Positions 17,894 to 27,693 are shown, counted from the first letter of the stretch. The stretch: DNA of 64,000 nucleotides from Chitinophaga rhizophila (GCF_019492185.1 NZ_JAICCF010000002.1:1-64000), one strand, 5' to 3'. Translations and numbers: made by a program. Notes: generated by a model from the letters alone, not told the origin.

Positions 17894-18571
17894 ATGAGTA
17901 CTGTAGGCACGATAAATCTTTATGAGAGCGCTTTCCCGGATGGACACGCATTAGCCGAATTTGCCTGGGGAGGACGCCTGGATAACGACGGGCAAATCTA
18001 TTTCGATTTTCACCTGAAAACCATCGACATCCATATCGATGTAGAAGAAGAAGACATACAATACCCGGAGGGCTGGAAACCTACTATTGTCTTCGGAGGA
18101 GAATGCATACTATCTTCCAGTTACTATGGCACTCCCGGTATACTGGTAGATACCGGCAACGACTTGCTGCGCTTTAACGCATTGCCGGAAAGACTTTCAG
18201 CAGATCCACTCCCCTTCTCCGAAGAGGAATTTGCCTTTCACATCTACCTGCAGGGCCATGACTCCTGCGCAGACCATCACCTCAGATTCCTTAAGACAAG
18301 TCAGGGACTTGACCTTGAATGGACAGGCAAGATTGAACTGACGTATTATGGTGGCAATGGCTTTGTGCATGACTTTAAAGTGCTGGCACATAATATTCAG
18401 TTTGATGGCTTCTATTATCCGGTGGACTGGACTAAAGAGGCAGCGGCAGAGATGTTTAAAGCGAAAGTAGCCGGAATAGATCAGTTTGAGTTTGTAGATA
18501 TTAATCCTGCTTACGGGATGGGTAGTTATAAGCTGGTACCAGTAAGTGGAATTGAGTATGGGGTGGGGTAA
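17894..18571 (+). CDS. Hypothetical cytoplasmic protein
   Basis: 225 aa, acidic, with no signal peptide, no membrane helix and no cysteine cluster. Predicted strands alternate with turns (GQIYFDFHLKTIDIHIDVEEED; WTGKIELTYYGGNGFVHDFKV), suggesting a beta-rich fold. I do not recognise the family. Codon use and composition match its neighbours, so there is no sign of recent transfer. It has its own upstream gap of 229 bp and is followed by 239 bp before the GH39 gene. Confidence 0.75.
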   Translation: MSTVGTINLYESAFPDGHALAEFAWGGRLDNDGQIYFDFHLKTIDIHIDVEEEDIQYPEGWKPTIVFGGECILSSSYYGTPGILVDTGNDLLRFNALPERLSADPLPFSEEEFAFHIYLQGHDSCADHHLRFLKTSQGLDLEWTGKIELTYYGGNGFVHDFKVLAHNIQFDGFYYPVDWTKEAAAEMFKAKVAGIDQFEFVDINPAYGMGSYKLVPVSGIEYGVG

Positions 18572-18810
18572 GGAAAAGGGTGATACATAATTGTCAGACT
18601 ATGTGATTGCCACAGTACCGGCAATATTAACGGAAAAGTATTAGCTTTCCCGAAAACCTTTCTTTTTGGTTGTAAAACTGACAGTAATTCACTACATTCA
18701 GGGCACTGTTGACCAGTTTACGCCGTACGCACCTACCGCAGGCATTCGATAATACCTGTGATATAACACCAGAGGTACGGCAGATAAGAACACTGACAAA
18801 TTCCTGTTAA

Positions 18811-20487
18811 ATGAAAATCAAATTACTGTTGTTTATTTGTTGCCTTCATGCTGTACTGGTATCCGGTCAGCAGCGACCTGTTTCCATTACTGTTGATGTA
18901 CAAAAACAGAAAGGACCACTTAAACCTATATGGGCGTGGTTTGGCTATGATGAGCCGAACTATACCTATATGAAAGACGGACGGAAGTTATTATCAGAGC
19001 TGGCAGCGTTAAGTCCTGTTCCGGTATATGTTCGTGCGCATAATCTGATGAATACCGGCGATGGTACTGCCGCCCTTAAATGGGGATCTACCAATATGTA
19101 TACCGAGGATAAAGATGGTAATCCCATTTATAGCTGGAGAATTGTTGACTCAATCTTCGACACTTATATTAACCAGAAAATGAAGCCGCTGGCACAGATA
19201 GGCTTTATGCCCGAAGCATTGTCTACTAATCCCGACCCTTATCGCCATTATTGGCAGCCTGGCCGGAACTATAAAGAGATCTGTACTGGCTGGGCATATC
19301 CACCTAAAGATTATGACAAATGGGCTGAACTGATCTACCAGTGGGTAAAGCATTGCATTGAGCGTTATGGAAAGGAAGAAGTAGAAACATGGTATTGGGA
19401 GCTATGGAATGAAGCAGATGGGTACTACCTGCTGGTGGATGATAAATTCAAGGTCTACTGTAAGATGTATGATTATGCTTCAGCTGCTGTTAAGAGAGCG
19501 CTACCTACTGCCAGAATGGGAGGACCGCATGTAACAGGAGGAGCAGGAGAGTTTATGCGTAAGTTTATTGTACACTGCCTGAGTGAAAAGAATGAAGCGA
19601 CAGGTCAAACAGGCGCTCCTATTGACTTCCTGGCATTTCATGCTAAGGGCGCTCCTGTATTTACAAATAATAGAGTACGCATGGGCATGAATAATCAGCT
19701 GAAAGATGTAGACAGGCATTTGAAGGTGATATCCTCCTTTCCTGCCATGAAAAATATTCCTATTATTATTGGGGAATCTGATCCTGAAGGCTGTGCAGCC
19801 TGTGGTATGAAGACAGATCCGCAGAACGCTTACCGTAACGGCACGATGTACTCCAGCTATACGGCTGCTTCTATTGCACGTATCCTGGAATTGGACGCTG
19901 CATATGGTACAAACATCATCGGTGCTGTGAACTGGTCTTTTGAGTTTGAAGATCAACCATGGTTCTATGGTTTCCGGGAGCTGGCAACCAATGGCGTAGA
20001 TAAACCTGTGCTGAACGTCTTCCGTATGCTAGGCATGATGAGAGGCAACCAGGTGGAGGTATCAGGAGATCTGACCTACAATGCAAAGACAATCATGACA
20101 GCCGGAGTACGCGGAGAACAAACAGACGTCAATGGATTGGCTGCTACAGATAAGAAATCCGTAACAGTCATGCTTTGGAATTATCATGACGATGATATTA
20201 TCGAAGGAGAAGCAGCGGTAGAGTTGTCTATCCGGAACATACCTTTCAAAAAGGGTACGCTCCACCATTACCGCATAGACCAGGAACATAGCAATTCCTA
20301 TGAGGTATGGAAGAAAATGGGATCCCCCCAGTCTCCTACCCCGGAACAATATAAAACACTGGAAGGATCCGGCCAGCTGCAACTCTTATCTTCCCCCGAA
20401 AAGGTACGGGTAGAAAACGGTACATTCAAAGTGAAGGTACGTCTACCAAGACAGGCAGTCTCACTGATCCGGATCACTGGCGCTTAA
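18811..20487 (+). CDS. Secreted glycoside hydrolase family 39 (beta-xylosidase-like)
   Basis: 558 aa with a signal peptide (MKIKLLLFICCLHAVLVSGQ). The TIM barrel shows GH39 marks. The acid/base Glu201 is in WYWELWNEADG, and the nucleophile Glu322 is in IPIIIGESDPEGC. Between them is the PHVTGGAGEFM segment, followed by DFLAFHAKG. A C-terminal beta-sandwich (SVTVMLWNYHDDDI to the end) is also typical. Known activities are beta-xylosidase and alpha-L-iduronidase; the bacterial secreted type most often acts on xylan or on side-chain xylose. It is alone on the plus strand and converges with the hydrolase gene 30 bp away. Confidence 0.88.
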   Translation: MKIKLLLFICCLHAVLVSGQQRPVSITVDVQKQKGPLKPIWAWFGYDEPNYTYMKDGRKLLSELAALSPVPVYVRAHNLMNTGDGTAALKWGSTNMYTEDKDGNPIYSWRIVDSIFDTYINQKMKPLAQIGFMPEALSTNPDPYRHYWQPGRNYKEICTGWAYPPKDYDKWAELIYQWVKHCIERYGKEEVETWYWELWNEADGYYLLVDDKFKVYCKMYDYASAAVKRALPTARMGGPHVTGGAGEFMRKFIVHCLSEKNEATGQTGAPIDFLAFHAKGAPVFTNNRVRMGMNNQLKDVDRHLKVISSFPAMKNIPIIIGESDPEGCAACGMKTDPQNAYRNGTMYSSYTAASIARILELDAAYGTNIIGAVNWSFEFEDQPWFYGFRELATNGVDKPVLNVFRMLGMMRGNQVEVSGDLTYNAKTIMTAGVRGEQTDVNGLAATDKKSVTVMLWNYHDDDIIEGEAAVELSIRNIPFKKGTLHHYRIDQEHSNSYEVWKKMGSPQSPTPEQYKTLEGSGQLQLLSSPEKVRVENGTFKVKVRLPRQAVSLIRITGA

Positions 20488-20517
20488 GCAGGCATCAGGT
20501 GGCTATCAGGCGTCTTA

Positions 20518-21489
20518 TTAGGCGTTTTCCTGCGCCTTGCCTTTTATGCTTCCGATGGGTTGCTGTACATCCATAAATGCATTGCAGGCTGTTTCCCAGG
20601 TCTTATCTCCGGCATAAAGCGCACTACGCAGATAAGCCCAGGTAAGCGCTTGCACTGCTGCTACCCGCTCAGGGTTTTCATCACTGGTTTCCGTCACCAG
20701 GTAACCGGAAATACCACCAAGCAGGTGCTCTCCGCCAAATAACGTCAATAGCCACTTATCTCCGGGACTGAGTAAGTATGCATCATAGAACCATTCAGGT
20801 CCCCGAACAGTTAAAGGAGAATGATCCTGATCGCCGGCTACAATAAGTGTAGGTGTCGTCATATAGCTATAACCCGGATTCATGAATGGATAATTGGCAG
20901 CTGCAAAGGGACTCAGGTCTTCTCCGCCACGGCCGGCAGCACAGAGTAAGATACCTGCTTTAATTCTCGCATCTGACAGGTCCTCTCCCGGATTACCGTC
21001 TGCATCCAGGATCCTCGCGCCAAGCAACATACCTGTTGTCTGTGCACCAAAGGAATGGCCTGCAGCCGCTATGCGCGTCTTGTCCACCCGTTCACTGAGT
21101 CCGGGGATAGCCTCAATAATGATGTTAAGGTCATCCAGTATACGCTTCATATCGCTCACCCGGTATTTCCAGATCAGAGGGGTACGCGGATCATCCTGTC
21201 CGAGTGCTAATGTCCGGGAATCAAGAAAAGTGGGCTGTACTACTACAAAGCCGTGGGCTGCCCAGTAGTTGACCAGCGGAGCATACCCGTCCAATGACGA
21301 TCCATACCCATGAGCGAATACAATGATAGGCAGCTGGTCGCCGGTAATAGGTGCAGAGATGCGTACCTCTATGTCAGTTCCTCTTTCTGGCGCAGACAGT
21401 ATCACCGGACTTACAGATATCACTGCTGTTCCTTCTCCGGCGATAGCCGCTACCTTCAATCCCGATTCAATGATTGTTTCCTTTTCCAT
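20518..21489 (-). CDS. Alpha/beta hydrolase (chlorophyllase/PAF-acetylhydrolase-like)
   Basis: 323 aa with no signal peptide. The oxyanion motif FAHGYG is near residue 58, and the nucleophile elbow GHSFGA has Ser146. Asp220 or Asp222 in VAGDQDHSP and His255 in GGEHLLGG complete the triad. The overall pattern resembles dienelactone or chlorophyllase-type hydrolases. The substrate is unknown. The AraC gene upstream (21616-22494) is on the same strand, 126 bp away, and is the likely local regulator. Confidence 0.85.
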   Translation of the reverse strand: MEKETIIESGLKVAAIAGEGTAVISVSPVILSAPERGTDIEVRISAPITGDQLPIIVFAHGYGSSLDGYAPLVNYWAAHGFVVVQPTFLDSRTLALGQDDPRTPLIWKYRVSDMKRILDDLNIIIEAIPGLSERVDKTRIAAAGHSFGAQTTGMLLGARILDADGNPGEDLSDARIKAGILLCAAGRGGEDLSPFAAANYPFMNPGYSYMTTPTLIVAGDQDHSPLTVRGPEWFYDAYLLSPGDKWLLTLFGGEHLLGGISGYLVTETSDENPERVAAVQALTWAYLRSALYAGDKTWETACNAFMDVQQPIGSIKGKAQENA

Positions 21490-21615
21490 GTTTGTTGTAT
21501 GGTTAAAGTGTAAACAAGACCAGCATTAAAGGGCCGGCTGATTTATTTTATGCACACAAAGCTCCGCCGAAACGATAGACGGTAATAAAGAGAATCAAAC
21601 GAAAAGTTATGAAAT

Positions 21616-22494
21616 TCATACTTTGCCCTGGGCTTTCCTGAAAGTGTTAGGGGTATGACCGCTGACGCGTTTGAAGTAATTATTGAAGTAGCTGGGATAC
21701 TCAAAACCAAGGCCGTAGGCGATATCAGCAACGCTCCAGTTGCTATGTAGTAACAGGGCCTTTGCTTCTGCTACCACCCGTTCCGCAATATGTACAGAGA
21801 TAGGTTTACCAGTGATCTCTTTAACAGACCGGTTCAGGTAATTAACATGAACAGACAGGCTGGCGGCATAGTCTGCCGGATTTCTAAGCTTCAACGCTTC
21901 CCCGACCGATCCGATAGGGAACTGCCTTTCCAGCATTTCAAGAAACAGATAGGTGATTCTGCCTGCCGCATTTTTCTCCTGTTGTACTACCTGCGGTAGT
22001 ATCCGCAAGGCCTCGTGCATAATTAGATCAATGCAGTTCCGGAGCATTTCATCCTTTCTGTTATAGTCGCCATCATACGCTGATATCATCGTCTGGTAAA
22101 GGGTTGTAACGAATGCGGCTTGTTCTCTACTTACAGGTACAACCGGCGTTCCGTCATACCGGAATAGGGCTGAGTTCAGCAGACTGTCCTTCCGTTCCCT
22201 GCTGTCAATAAAGGCCTCAGTAAACAGACAGGCAAATCCCTGCTGCTCGGCAGAATGATGCTCTACGGAATAAGGGATATATGGGTTACCAAAGAAGAGA
22301 AATGTGTCGTCCATATCAAACACCTGGTCGCCATAGCAGATACGCATGTTTCCGGTGGTCAGCACAATCTTATATACATCCCGCCGGCCATACACCAGTG
22401 CCGGATAGGATGTTCCGGATATTTCGTATACTTTAAATCCTCTGAAATCAGCAGGTTGAAATCCTGCAACGGTACAAACAGGCATGCTTCTCAT
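21616..22494 (-). CDS. AraC family transcriptional regulator
   Basis: 292 aa. The N-terminal part is a cupin-like sensing domain (KIVLTTGNMRICYGDQVFDMDDTFLFFG). The C-terminal ~100 residues hold two helix-turn-helix units, with LKLRNPADYAASLSVHVNYLNRSVKEITG first and NWSVADIAYGLGFEYPSYFNNYFKRVSGHTPNTFRK last, the AraC signature. A possible -7 box (TAACTTTG on the minus strand, 22499-22506) sits just before the ATG. It precedes the hydrolase gene and most likely regulates it. The inducer is unknown. Confidence 0.92.
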   Translation of the reverse strand: MRSMPVCTVAGFQPADFRGFKVYEISGTSYPALVYGRRDVYKIVLTTGNMRICYGDQVFDMDDTFLFFGNPYIPYSVEHHSAEQQGFACLFTEAFIDSRERKDSLLNSALFRYDGTPVVPVSREQAAFVTTLYQTMISAYDGDYNRKDEMLRNCIDLIMHEALRILPQVVQQEKNAAGRITYLFLEMLERQFPIGSVGEALKLRNPADYAASLSVHVNYLNRSVKEITGKPISVHIAERVVAEAKALLLHSNWSVADIAYGLGFEYPSYFNNYFKRVSGHTPNTFRKAQGKV

Positions 22495-22566
22495 AGTACA
22501 AAGTTAAGAAAATCAAACCTTATGAGAAGTCTTTTGCCATCCCGTAGACTGACGGTGTCCCCCCTG

Positions 22567-22995
22567 CTATCGTAACAGCTCCCTGATTGCCTCCATATGT
22601 GCCACCAGTTGTTGCTGCTGTTGCCTGGAAAGCCTCTTTATCAATGTAATTACCTGCTGGTCAGACGCCTTGTTCAGCTCATTGAAAAGTGCTGAACCAG
22701 ATGATGTTAAAGACACCAGACTGACGCGGGCATCTTCTTCTGAAAGCTGTTTTGAGATAAGTCCCTTCCTTTCAAACTGCTTAAGTACACGGCTTAAATA
22801 CCCCTTATCAATATCTATTTCCGACATTATATGAGACGCGCTTACAGGTTGATGAGTATGAATCTCATAAAGGATGCGGGCTTCCACTAAAGAATACTCA
22901 CTATCAAGCAAATGATCATCCAGCAGGCCAATCAATCCTGTATAATACCGGTTGAAGGACCGGATACTGTCTATTGTTTTCTGTTTCTCTTGCAT
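22567..22995 (-). CDS. MarR family transcriptional regulator
   Basis: 142 aa. The winged-helix motif is seen in ILYEIHTHQPVSASHIMSEIDIDKGYLSRVLKQFERKGLI, followed by the wing SEEDARVSLVSLTSSG. The C-terminal helix is typical of MarR dimers. It starts 14 bp after the acetyltransferase stop, so the two are an operon with the enzyme first. In many bacteria the same two domains are one protein (MarR domain first, GNAT second). Two identical dyads at 23614-23674, upstream of this operon, are good candidates for its operator. Confidence 0.93.
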   Translation of the reverse strand: MQEKQKTIDSIRSFNRYYTGLIGLLDDHLLDSEYSLVEARILYEIHTHQPVSASHIMSEIDIDKGYLSRVLKQFERKGLISKQLSEEDARVSLVSLTSSGSALFNELNKASDQQVITLIKRLSRQQQQQLVAHMEAIRELLR

Positions 22996-23009
22996 ACTAG
23001 AATCTTTAA

Positions 23010-23519
23010 TCAGAATAGAACAAGGTCAAAACGCCTTTCGACGAGCTTTTTATCAAAGCTATCAAATTCCTTTTCTTCTGTCAGAGTGAACCCAAATCTC
23101 TCATACAATGCGGTGGCTGTATGTTGCTCATCGGTCGTCCATAAGTAAGCACGCCTGATCTCTTTTTCTTTCATGAAGCCGATGAACTCCTGCAGGAGGT
23201 GCTTGCCCAGACCTATACCCCGATATTCCGGGCGGAAAATGAAATAGCGCAGCTGTACCTGCTCCGCGCGATGCTGGGCTATCAGGCTGCCAATCATCTG
23301 CCCATTATGTTCACAGATCCAGACTCTGTCCCGAATGATGCTATATTCACGGGCAAAGTCTTTCAATCCGTCGAGCACATAAGCCTCGAAGTTGATGCCA
23401 TACCCACATTCCTTGGCGTACAAGTCTCCATGTATATATGCTATGTAGCCCAGATCCCCCGGAACTAAGGTGTTTCTGATCTGAATATCTGATAAAGCGA
23501 TCGTTGGCATAATTGTCAC
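23010..23519 (-). CDS. GNAT family N-acetyltransferase (MarR-GNAT type)
   Basis: 169 aa. The acetyl-CoA-binding motif A is RPEYRGIGLGKHLLQEF, followed by RRAYLWTTDEQHTATALYERFGF, the usual C-terminal half. The N-terminal part (LGYIAYIHGDLYAKECGYGINFEAYVLDGL) strongly resembles the GNAT half of fused MarR/GNAT proteins. It acetylates an amine of unknown identity in the cytoplasm. The start could be Met1 or Met4. The gene precedes marR, and the putative twin operator lies about 95 bp before its start. Confidence 0.9.
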   Translation of the reverse strand: MTIMPTIALSDIQIRNTLVPGDLGYIAYIHGDLYAKECGYGINFEAYVLDGLKDFAREYSIIRDRVWICEHNGQMIGSLIAQHRAEQVQLRYFIFRPEYRGIGLGKHLLQEFIGFMKEKEIRRAYLWTTDEQHTATALYERFGFTLTEEKEFDSFDKKLVERRFDLVLF

Positions 23520-23917
23520 TGTTTGTTAATTTGAAAAGATGTACTACTCCTGCGTCCAGTAAGTAATAATGGATTTGATCCTGTAAAATGATCAGCTTTA
23601 CTGAGACCTATTTAGTTGACTTTTTCAACCAATAGACAGCACAAAGAAAGCAAATAAGGTTGAAAAAGTCAACTTATTTTTCTAATGTAATATATTGGTG
23701 AGGGTAATTAATATTCAGTTTCTATATCAAAATACAAACGGGACTAGAGCTTAATATACCATGGTCTTCGTTACTATCCCACAGCGCTCACCCTTCTCCA
23801 CGCTGCACAAATCCTGAACAACATATTTGTACTAATATTGCATCAAAGGCTGAAATCAGGAATAAATGCCGGAGCCATCACTCTCATTACTCTTCCTGCA
23901 TACAAAAACGGATTATT
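23520..23917. other. Divergent regulatory region with twin dyads
   Basis: About 400 bp between the acetyltransferase gene (minus) and the DUF2004-like gene (plus). Apart from the operator-like inverted repeat at 23614-23674, nothing certain is seen. No strong promoter could be assigned on either strand. Confidence 0.55.
23614..23674. promoter_or_regulatory. Pair of MarR-type operator candidates in inverted orientation
   Basis: A 17-bp arm at 23614-23630 is repeated as its exact reverse complement at 23658-23674, with 27 bp between. Each arm is itself a dyad: GTTGA, five bases, TCAAC. The dyad centres are 44 bp apart, about four helical turns. The location just upstream of the acetyltransferase-marR operon suggests autoregulation. 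Binding is inferred, not shown. Confidence 0.65.
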
Positions 23918-24442
23918 ATGCTATACCACTTCCCTTATTTTGGCAATATTAACATAGCTGAATTGAAGGATTACTATCAGACAAAAATCATTCTTTCTGG
24001 AAATCCTGTTTCAGTAGATCTCAACTTTAACGGACCATCTATTGATCTGCTGCTGGCAGATAGTATCAGTACATTTCTTAACAACGCGGCAGCTCTCGGA
24101 GTGCGGACAAATGACTATATAAAGCAGGACTTCGTTACCAGGACCGGAGAAACGCTACCATACATCACGGAAATGCTTGAACACATGGATAAAAAGGAGT
24201 TGTTGGATCTGGAAAACAATCCGATAAAAAAGGCATACTATCGAGGCTTCGGATTCAGTAATAAACCCAGATATTTATTAGGTAAGCTAAAGTTGATACG
24301 TATAGGATTGTATCCGGAGAGCAGTAACCAATTTGCCATCTTTGATTACACTTATGATATAGGCGGAAGCCCTTGCAATCAGCTACTGGTAGTAAGAACG
24401 GATATTGGGGGTACATTGCAGGAGGTAGATTGGGAAAGCTGA
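23918..24442 (+). CDS. DUF2004-like hypothetical protein
   Basis: 174 aa with no signal peptide and no membrane helix. The C-terminal part, with YSSNQFAIFDYTYDIG-like strands followed by NQLLVVRTDIGGTLQEVDWES, resembles the ending of DUF2004 proteins, small cytoplasmic proteins of unknown function. The N-terminal segment MLYHFPYFGNINIAEL also fits. The link is by eye. It is a single gene, ending in a hairpin (24444-24471). Confidence 0.7.
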   Translation: MLYHFPYFGNINIAELKDYYQTKIILSGNPVSVDLNFNGPSIDLLLADSISTFLNNAAALGVRTNDYIKQDFVTRTGETLPYITEMLEHMDKKELLDLENNPIKKAYYRGFGFSNKPRYLLGKLKLIRIGLYPESSNQFAIFDYTYDIGGSPCNQLLVVRTDIGGTLQEVDWES

Positions 24443-24443
24443 A

Positions 24444-24471
24444 CCGGAAGGCTAAGTGAATAACCTTCCGG
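24444..24471. terminator. Hairpin between convergent genes
   Basis: Perfect 8-bp arms (24444-24451 with 24464-24471) and a 12-nt loop lie right after the DUF2004-like stop. There is no U-tract, so it is only a weak terminator candidate. Confidence 0.4.
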
Positions 24472-24565
24472 CAGCTACTGTAATAATTTCCCTGTATTGC
24501 CACTCATGATTGCCTGTCTGAGACGTCGTTATCTGCAACGACCCTGACTGGCAATCAGCAGCCTC

Positions 24566-26995
24566 TTATTTCTTCGTTGCAGCAGTTTGTTTGCCTCCTT
24601 CCTTCACATATTTCTCCAGCCAGGCATTCTCCTCATACAACATATGCAACAGATTTTCCCTGCCTTTATAGCCATGCGCCTCATAAGGTAAAACCACATA
24701 ACGTATTATACCTCCATGTCCTTTTACTGCGTTAAATAAACGCTCACTCTGGATAGGAAAGGTACCCGGGTTATCATCCATTTCGCCGTGTATCAGCAAT
24801 AATGGCGTTTTAATCTTATTCGCATAGCTGAACGGACTCATTCCGCTGTACAGATCTGGCGCTTCCCAATAGGTGCGCTCTTCATTCTGGAAACCAAAAG
24901 GTGTCAATGTTCTGTTATAAGCACCACTGCGGGCAATACCTGCCTTAAACAGATTAGTATGCGCCAACAGGTTAGCAGTCATAAATGCGCCGTAGCTGTG
25001 TCCGCCGATAGCGACACGTGTACTATCTCCTACGCCCATCTCGGCCAGCTTATTAATAGCAGCTTCCGCATTCATTCTCAGCTGATCTACGAAATTGTCA
25101 TTTGGTTTTTTAGTAGAATCAGTAGCAACAATCGGCATCTCGGTGTTGTCGAGTACTGCATATCCCTGTGTTACCCAGAATACAGGACCACCATAACTAA
25201 CCATTGTAAAACGATGCTGTGATCCGCGGATCTGTGCTGCATCGGCTGCATTGTTAAATTCCCTTGGGTATGCCCACATCAATACAGGCAATGGCCCATC
25301 CTTCTTCGGATCATAATCCTTTGGCAGATACAGGTCTCCGGTCAGATCTACGCCGTCAGCTCTCTTGTAACTTACTTTCTGTTTGCTGATACCTTCCAGC
25401 TGCGGATAGGGATTGGTAAAGCTGGTGATAGGTCTGTCAGCCACACGCAGGATCAGGTTTTTGATGAAGTAATTAGGCATTTCCTTCTGAGACTCCCTGC
25501 GGGTCAGTAATACCAGCTTTTCTGCATCGATCACATCTGTTACCGTTTCAAATGTACCTTCCTGGCAACGCCAGATAATCTCGTTCTTCTTTGTACTGAG
25601 GTCAAACTTCGCGATAAATGGCAGATCACCTTTAGCTGAACTTCCTACATGATTGTTCATCAATAGTTTAGTACCATTATCAATCGTTTTGATTACCTGC
25701 TTACCATACTTATTTTTCTCAGTAACTGGTGTACCCGGATTATTATAAGCGTCAGTAATATTCCTTTCAAACAGTGTTTCCAATTCGCCGGTAGAAGGAT
25801 TATAGCGACTCACACGTGTTGTCTGCTTACTTTGCTGACGCTCAGTTACCAGTGCTAACTTATCATTTCCCCAGGTAATACCGGCATAACGCCAGCCGGT
25901 CTTAAATAATTCTTTCGCTGTTCCGGTAAAAGGAGCGCTTAATGCATACACCGCATCATGATAATCTTTCCTGCTCTTGTAAATACCACTATCCAGCGGC
26001 GCACACCATACTACTGTAGCAGGTTCATCACTGCGCCATTCAAAATAACGTGGTGCATTCAATACGTTGTCATAACCTGATGGCGATAATTCTGTTGATG
26101 GCAACACTGCCAGCTCTTTCAGCACTTTACCTGTGAGATCGGTAACTTTCAAAGAAGAGTTAAATCCATAAGCGGGTACCAGGTAAGAGAATGGCTTGTT
26201 GATCACGCGTGTAAGCAGATACTTTTTATCGGGGGACATGCTATAAGCATTATAAATAGCCGGCTCTCCTATCTTCGTTTCAACTCCGTTTACATTTTTC
26301 ACCAATTGTGCGGTACCATAAAATGCAAACAGCTTCTCATCATAAGGAGACTTGATCAGATCCTGATAGGTACGGCTGGGTGCTACCTTACCGAGATTCT
26401 GCTGAATAGCAGGACCTGATGACATTAATGACCTGACTGGCGCGGCAGTAGCCGGCTGCAGGATCGTCTTATACAGCAATGTGTTATCGTCCATCCAGGT
26501 AAATTCCGGACCCAGTAGTATATTCAGCGGCTGCTTATTGACTTTAACAGCTTTACGGGCAGCAACATCAATCACATAAAGATCTACTGACTTATTCGTC
26601 GTATTGGTAAAGGCAATCTTCTTTTCATTGGGACTCCATTCCACATTGCCGGCCAGCATCCCCGCAGGTAATCCGGCAACAGCAAACTCCTTACCGGCAT
26701 TAATATCTTTCAGTTTGAAATTATTGATGAACGTCTGCCTGCTAGGAGCATAATTATTAGGATTGATACGCTGGCCTGCAATACGCAATTCCGGCTGGGC
26801 CAGCTCTTCTACACTCGGATAGCTGTTTCTTTCCATCAGCAACATCCAGGTACCGTGACCGTCTACACTCACTGCTGGTGTTGGCCTGGCGAGCAGCAGA
26901 TCTGCTATCGCTTTAGGCGGCATTTTGTACCCTTCATCCTGTGCAAAGCTTGTTTGCACAATAATCATTGAAATAAATAAAATAAATCTTCTCAT
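24566..26995 (-). CDS. Secreted S9 family peptidase (prolyl oligopeptidase/glutamyl endopeptidase-like)
   Basis: 809 aa with a signal peptide (MRRFILFISMIIVQTSFAQ). The N-terminal half is a beta-propeller (repeated strands such as EWSPNEKKIAFTNT and SMSPDKKYLLTRV). The C-terminal alpha/beta hydrolase domain starts near 530. Its triad is Ser667 in GGHSYGAF, Asp740 or Asp741 in HGEMDDNPG and His774 in PYEAHGY. The HSYGAFMTANLLAHT segment and the GEMDDNPGTFP pattern match the glutamyl-peptidase branch (S9D-like) more than dipeptidyl peptidase IV. It should cut extracytoplasmic peptides, feeding the cell with amino acids. It is monocistronic. Confidence 0.93.
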   Translation of the reverse strand: MRRFILFISMIIVQTSFAQDEGYKMPPKAIADLLLARPTPAVSVDGHGTWMLLMERNSYPSVEELAQPELRIAGQRINPNNYAPSRQTFINNFKLKDINAGKEFAVAGLPAGMLAGNVEWSPNEKKIAFTNTTNKSVDLYVIDVAARKAVKVNKQPLNILLGPEFTWMDDNTLLYKTILQPATAAPVRSLMSSGPAIQQNLGKVAPSRTYQDLIKSPYDEKLFAFYGTAQLVKNVNGVETKIGEPAIYNAYSMSPDKKYLLTRVINKPFSYLVPAYGFNSSLKVTDLTGKVLKELAVLPSTELSPSGYDNVLNAPRYFEWRSDEPATVVWCAPLDSGIYKSRKDYHDAVYALSAPFTGTAKELFKTGWRYAGITWGNDKLALVTERQQSKQTTRVSRYNPSTGELETLFERNITDAYNNPGTPVTEKNKYGKQVIKTIDNGTKLLMNNHVGSSAKGDLPFIAKFDLSTKKNEIIWRCQEGTFETVTDVIDAEKLVLLTRRESQKEMPNYFIKNLILRVADRPITSFTNPYPQLEGISKQKVSYKRADGVDLTGDLYLPKDYDPKKDGPLPVLMWAYPREFNNAADAAQIRGSQHRFTMVSYGGPVFWVTQGYAVLDNTEMPIVATDSTKKPNDNFVDQLRMNAEAAINKLAEMGVGDSTRVAIGGHSYGAFMTANLLAHTNLFKAGIARSGAYNRTLTPFGFQNEERTYWEAPDLYSGMSPFSYANKIKTPLLLIHGEMDDNPGTFPIQSERLFNAVKGHGGIIRYVVLPYEAHGYKGRENLLHMLYEENAWLEKYVKEGGKQTAATKK

Positions 26996-27102
26996 ATGTG
27001 ACGATTTGGTTGAATCGTCCGCAATTTAGGAGCTTCAGCTTATAAATGGTATAGAAAAAGTATGAATGGAAAGCAGCCGCATTACAGATGGCAGCACACC
27101 AA

Positions 27103-27678
27103 CTACAGTTTCCTGTCTTTACGCATCATACTGAGAAATGCAGGTGTAATACCCAGGTAGCTGGCTATGTGCTTCTGCGCAATGCGCTGCTCTAATCCAG
27201 GGTAGCGCCTGCGAAACTCCTGGTACCGTTTTCCGGCGTCTTTCGACAGACTGGACACAAGACGCCGCTGATACATATCATATCCGTTTTGGGTTAGTAT
27301 ACGGAAAAAACGTTCAAACTTAGGTACGGCTAGAAACAACGCTTCCAGCTGTGGTAGTGTCAGACAATACACCTCCGTATCTTCCAGTGCCTGAATACTG
27401 TTCGTCGATGGCTTCTCTTTAAAGAAACTGGCAATATCCACTGCCCACCAATTTTCCGGATGAAAACAGATGTTATGCTCCTGTCCATCTGTATCTGTAT
27501 AAAACATTCGCAGACACCCCTTATTTACAAAGTAAATATGCCGCTGAACAGTGCCAGGATGCACTAACATGGTTCGCCGGGATACCGTCTTCTGCTGCAG
27601 CGCATATTGCACCTGCTCCTGTTCTTCAGGGGCAAGTGCAATATGCATAGCGAAGTTGGACATGATCAACTCAAACAT
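27103..27678 (-). CDS. Crp/Fnr family transcriptional regulator
   Basis: 191 aa. The N-terminal cyclic-nucleotide-binding-type beta-roll (RRTMLVHPGTVQRHIYFVNKGCLRMFY) leads to a C-terminal HTH ending in QKHIASYLGITPAFLSMMRKDR. This short form is common in Bacteroidota and usually lacks the residues for cAMP binding, so the ligand is unknown. It follows the DUF1330-like gene by 15 bp, so they are one transcript. Its closest relative in the window is the regulator at 28570-29163. Confidence 0.9.
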   Translation of the reverse strand: MFELIMSNFAMHIALAPEEQEQVQYALQQKTVSRRTMLVHPGTVQRHIYFVNKGCLRMFYTDTDGQEHNICFHPENWWAVDIASFFKEKPSTNSIQALEDTEVYCLTLPQLEALFLAVPKFERFFRILTQNGYDMYQRRLVSSLSKDAGKRYQEFRRRYPGLEQRIAQKHIASYLGITPAFLSMMRKDRKL

Positions 27679-27693
27679 GTACTAATTTACGTA

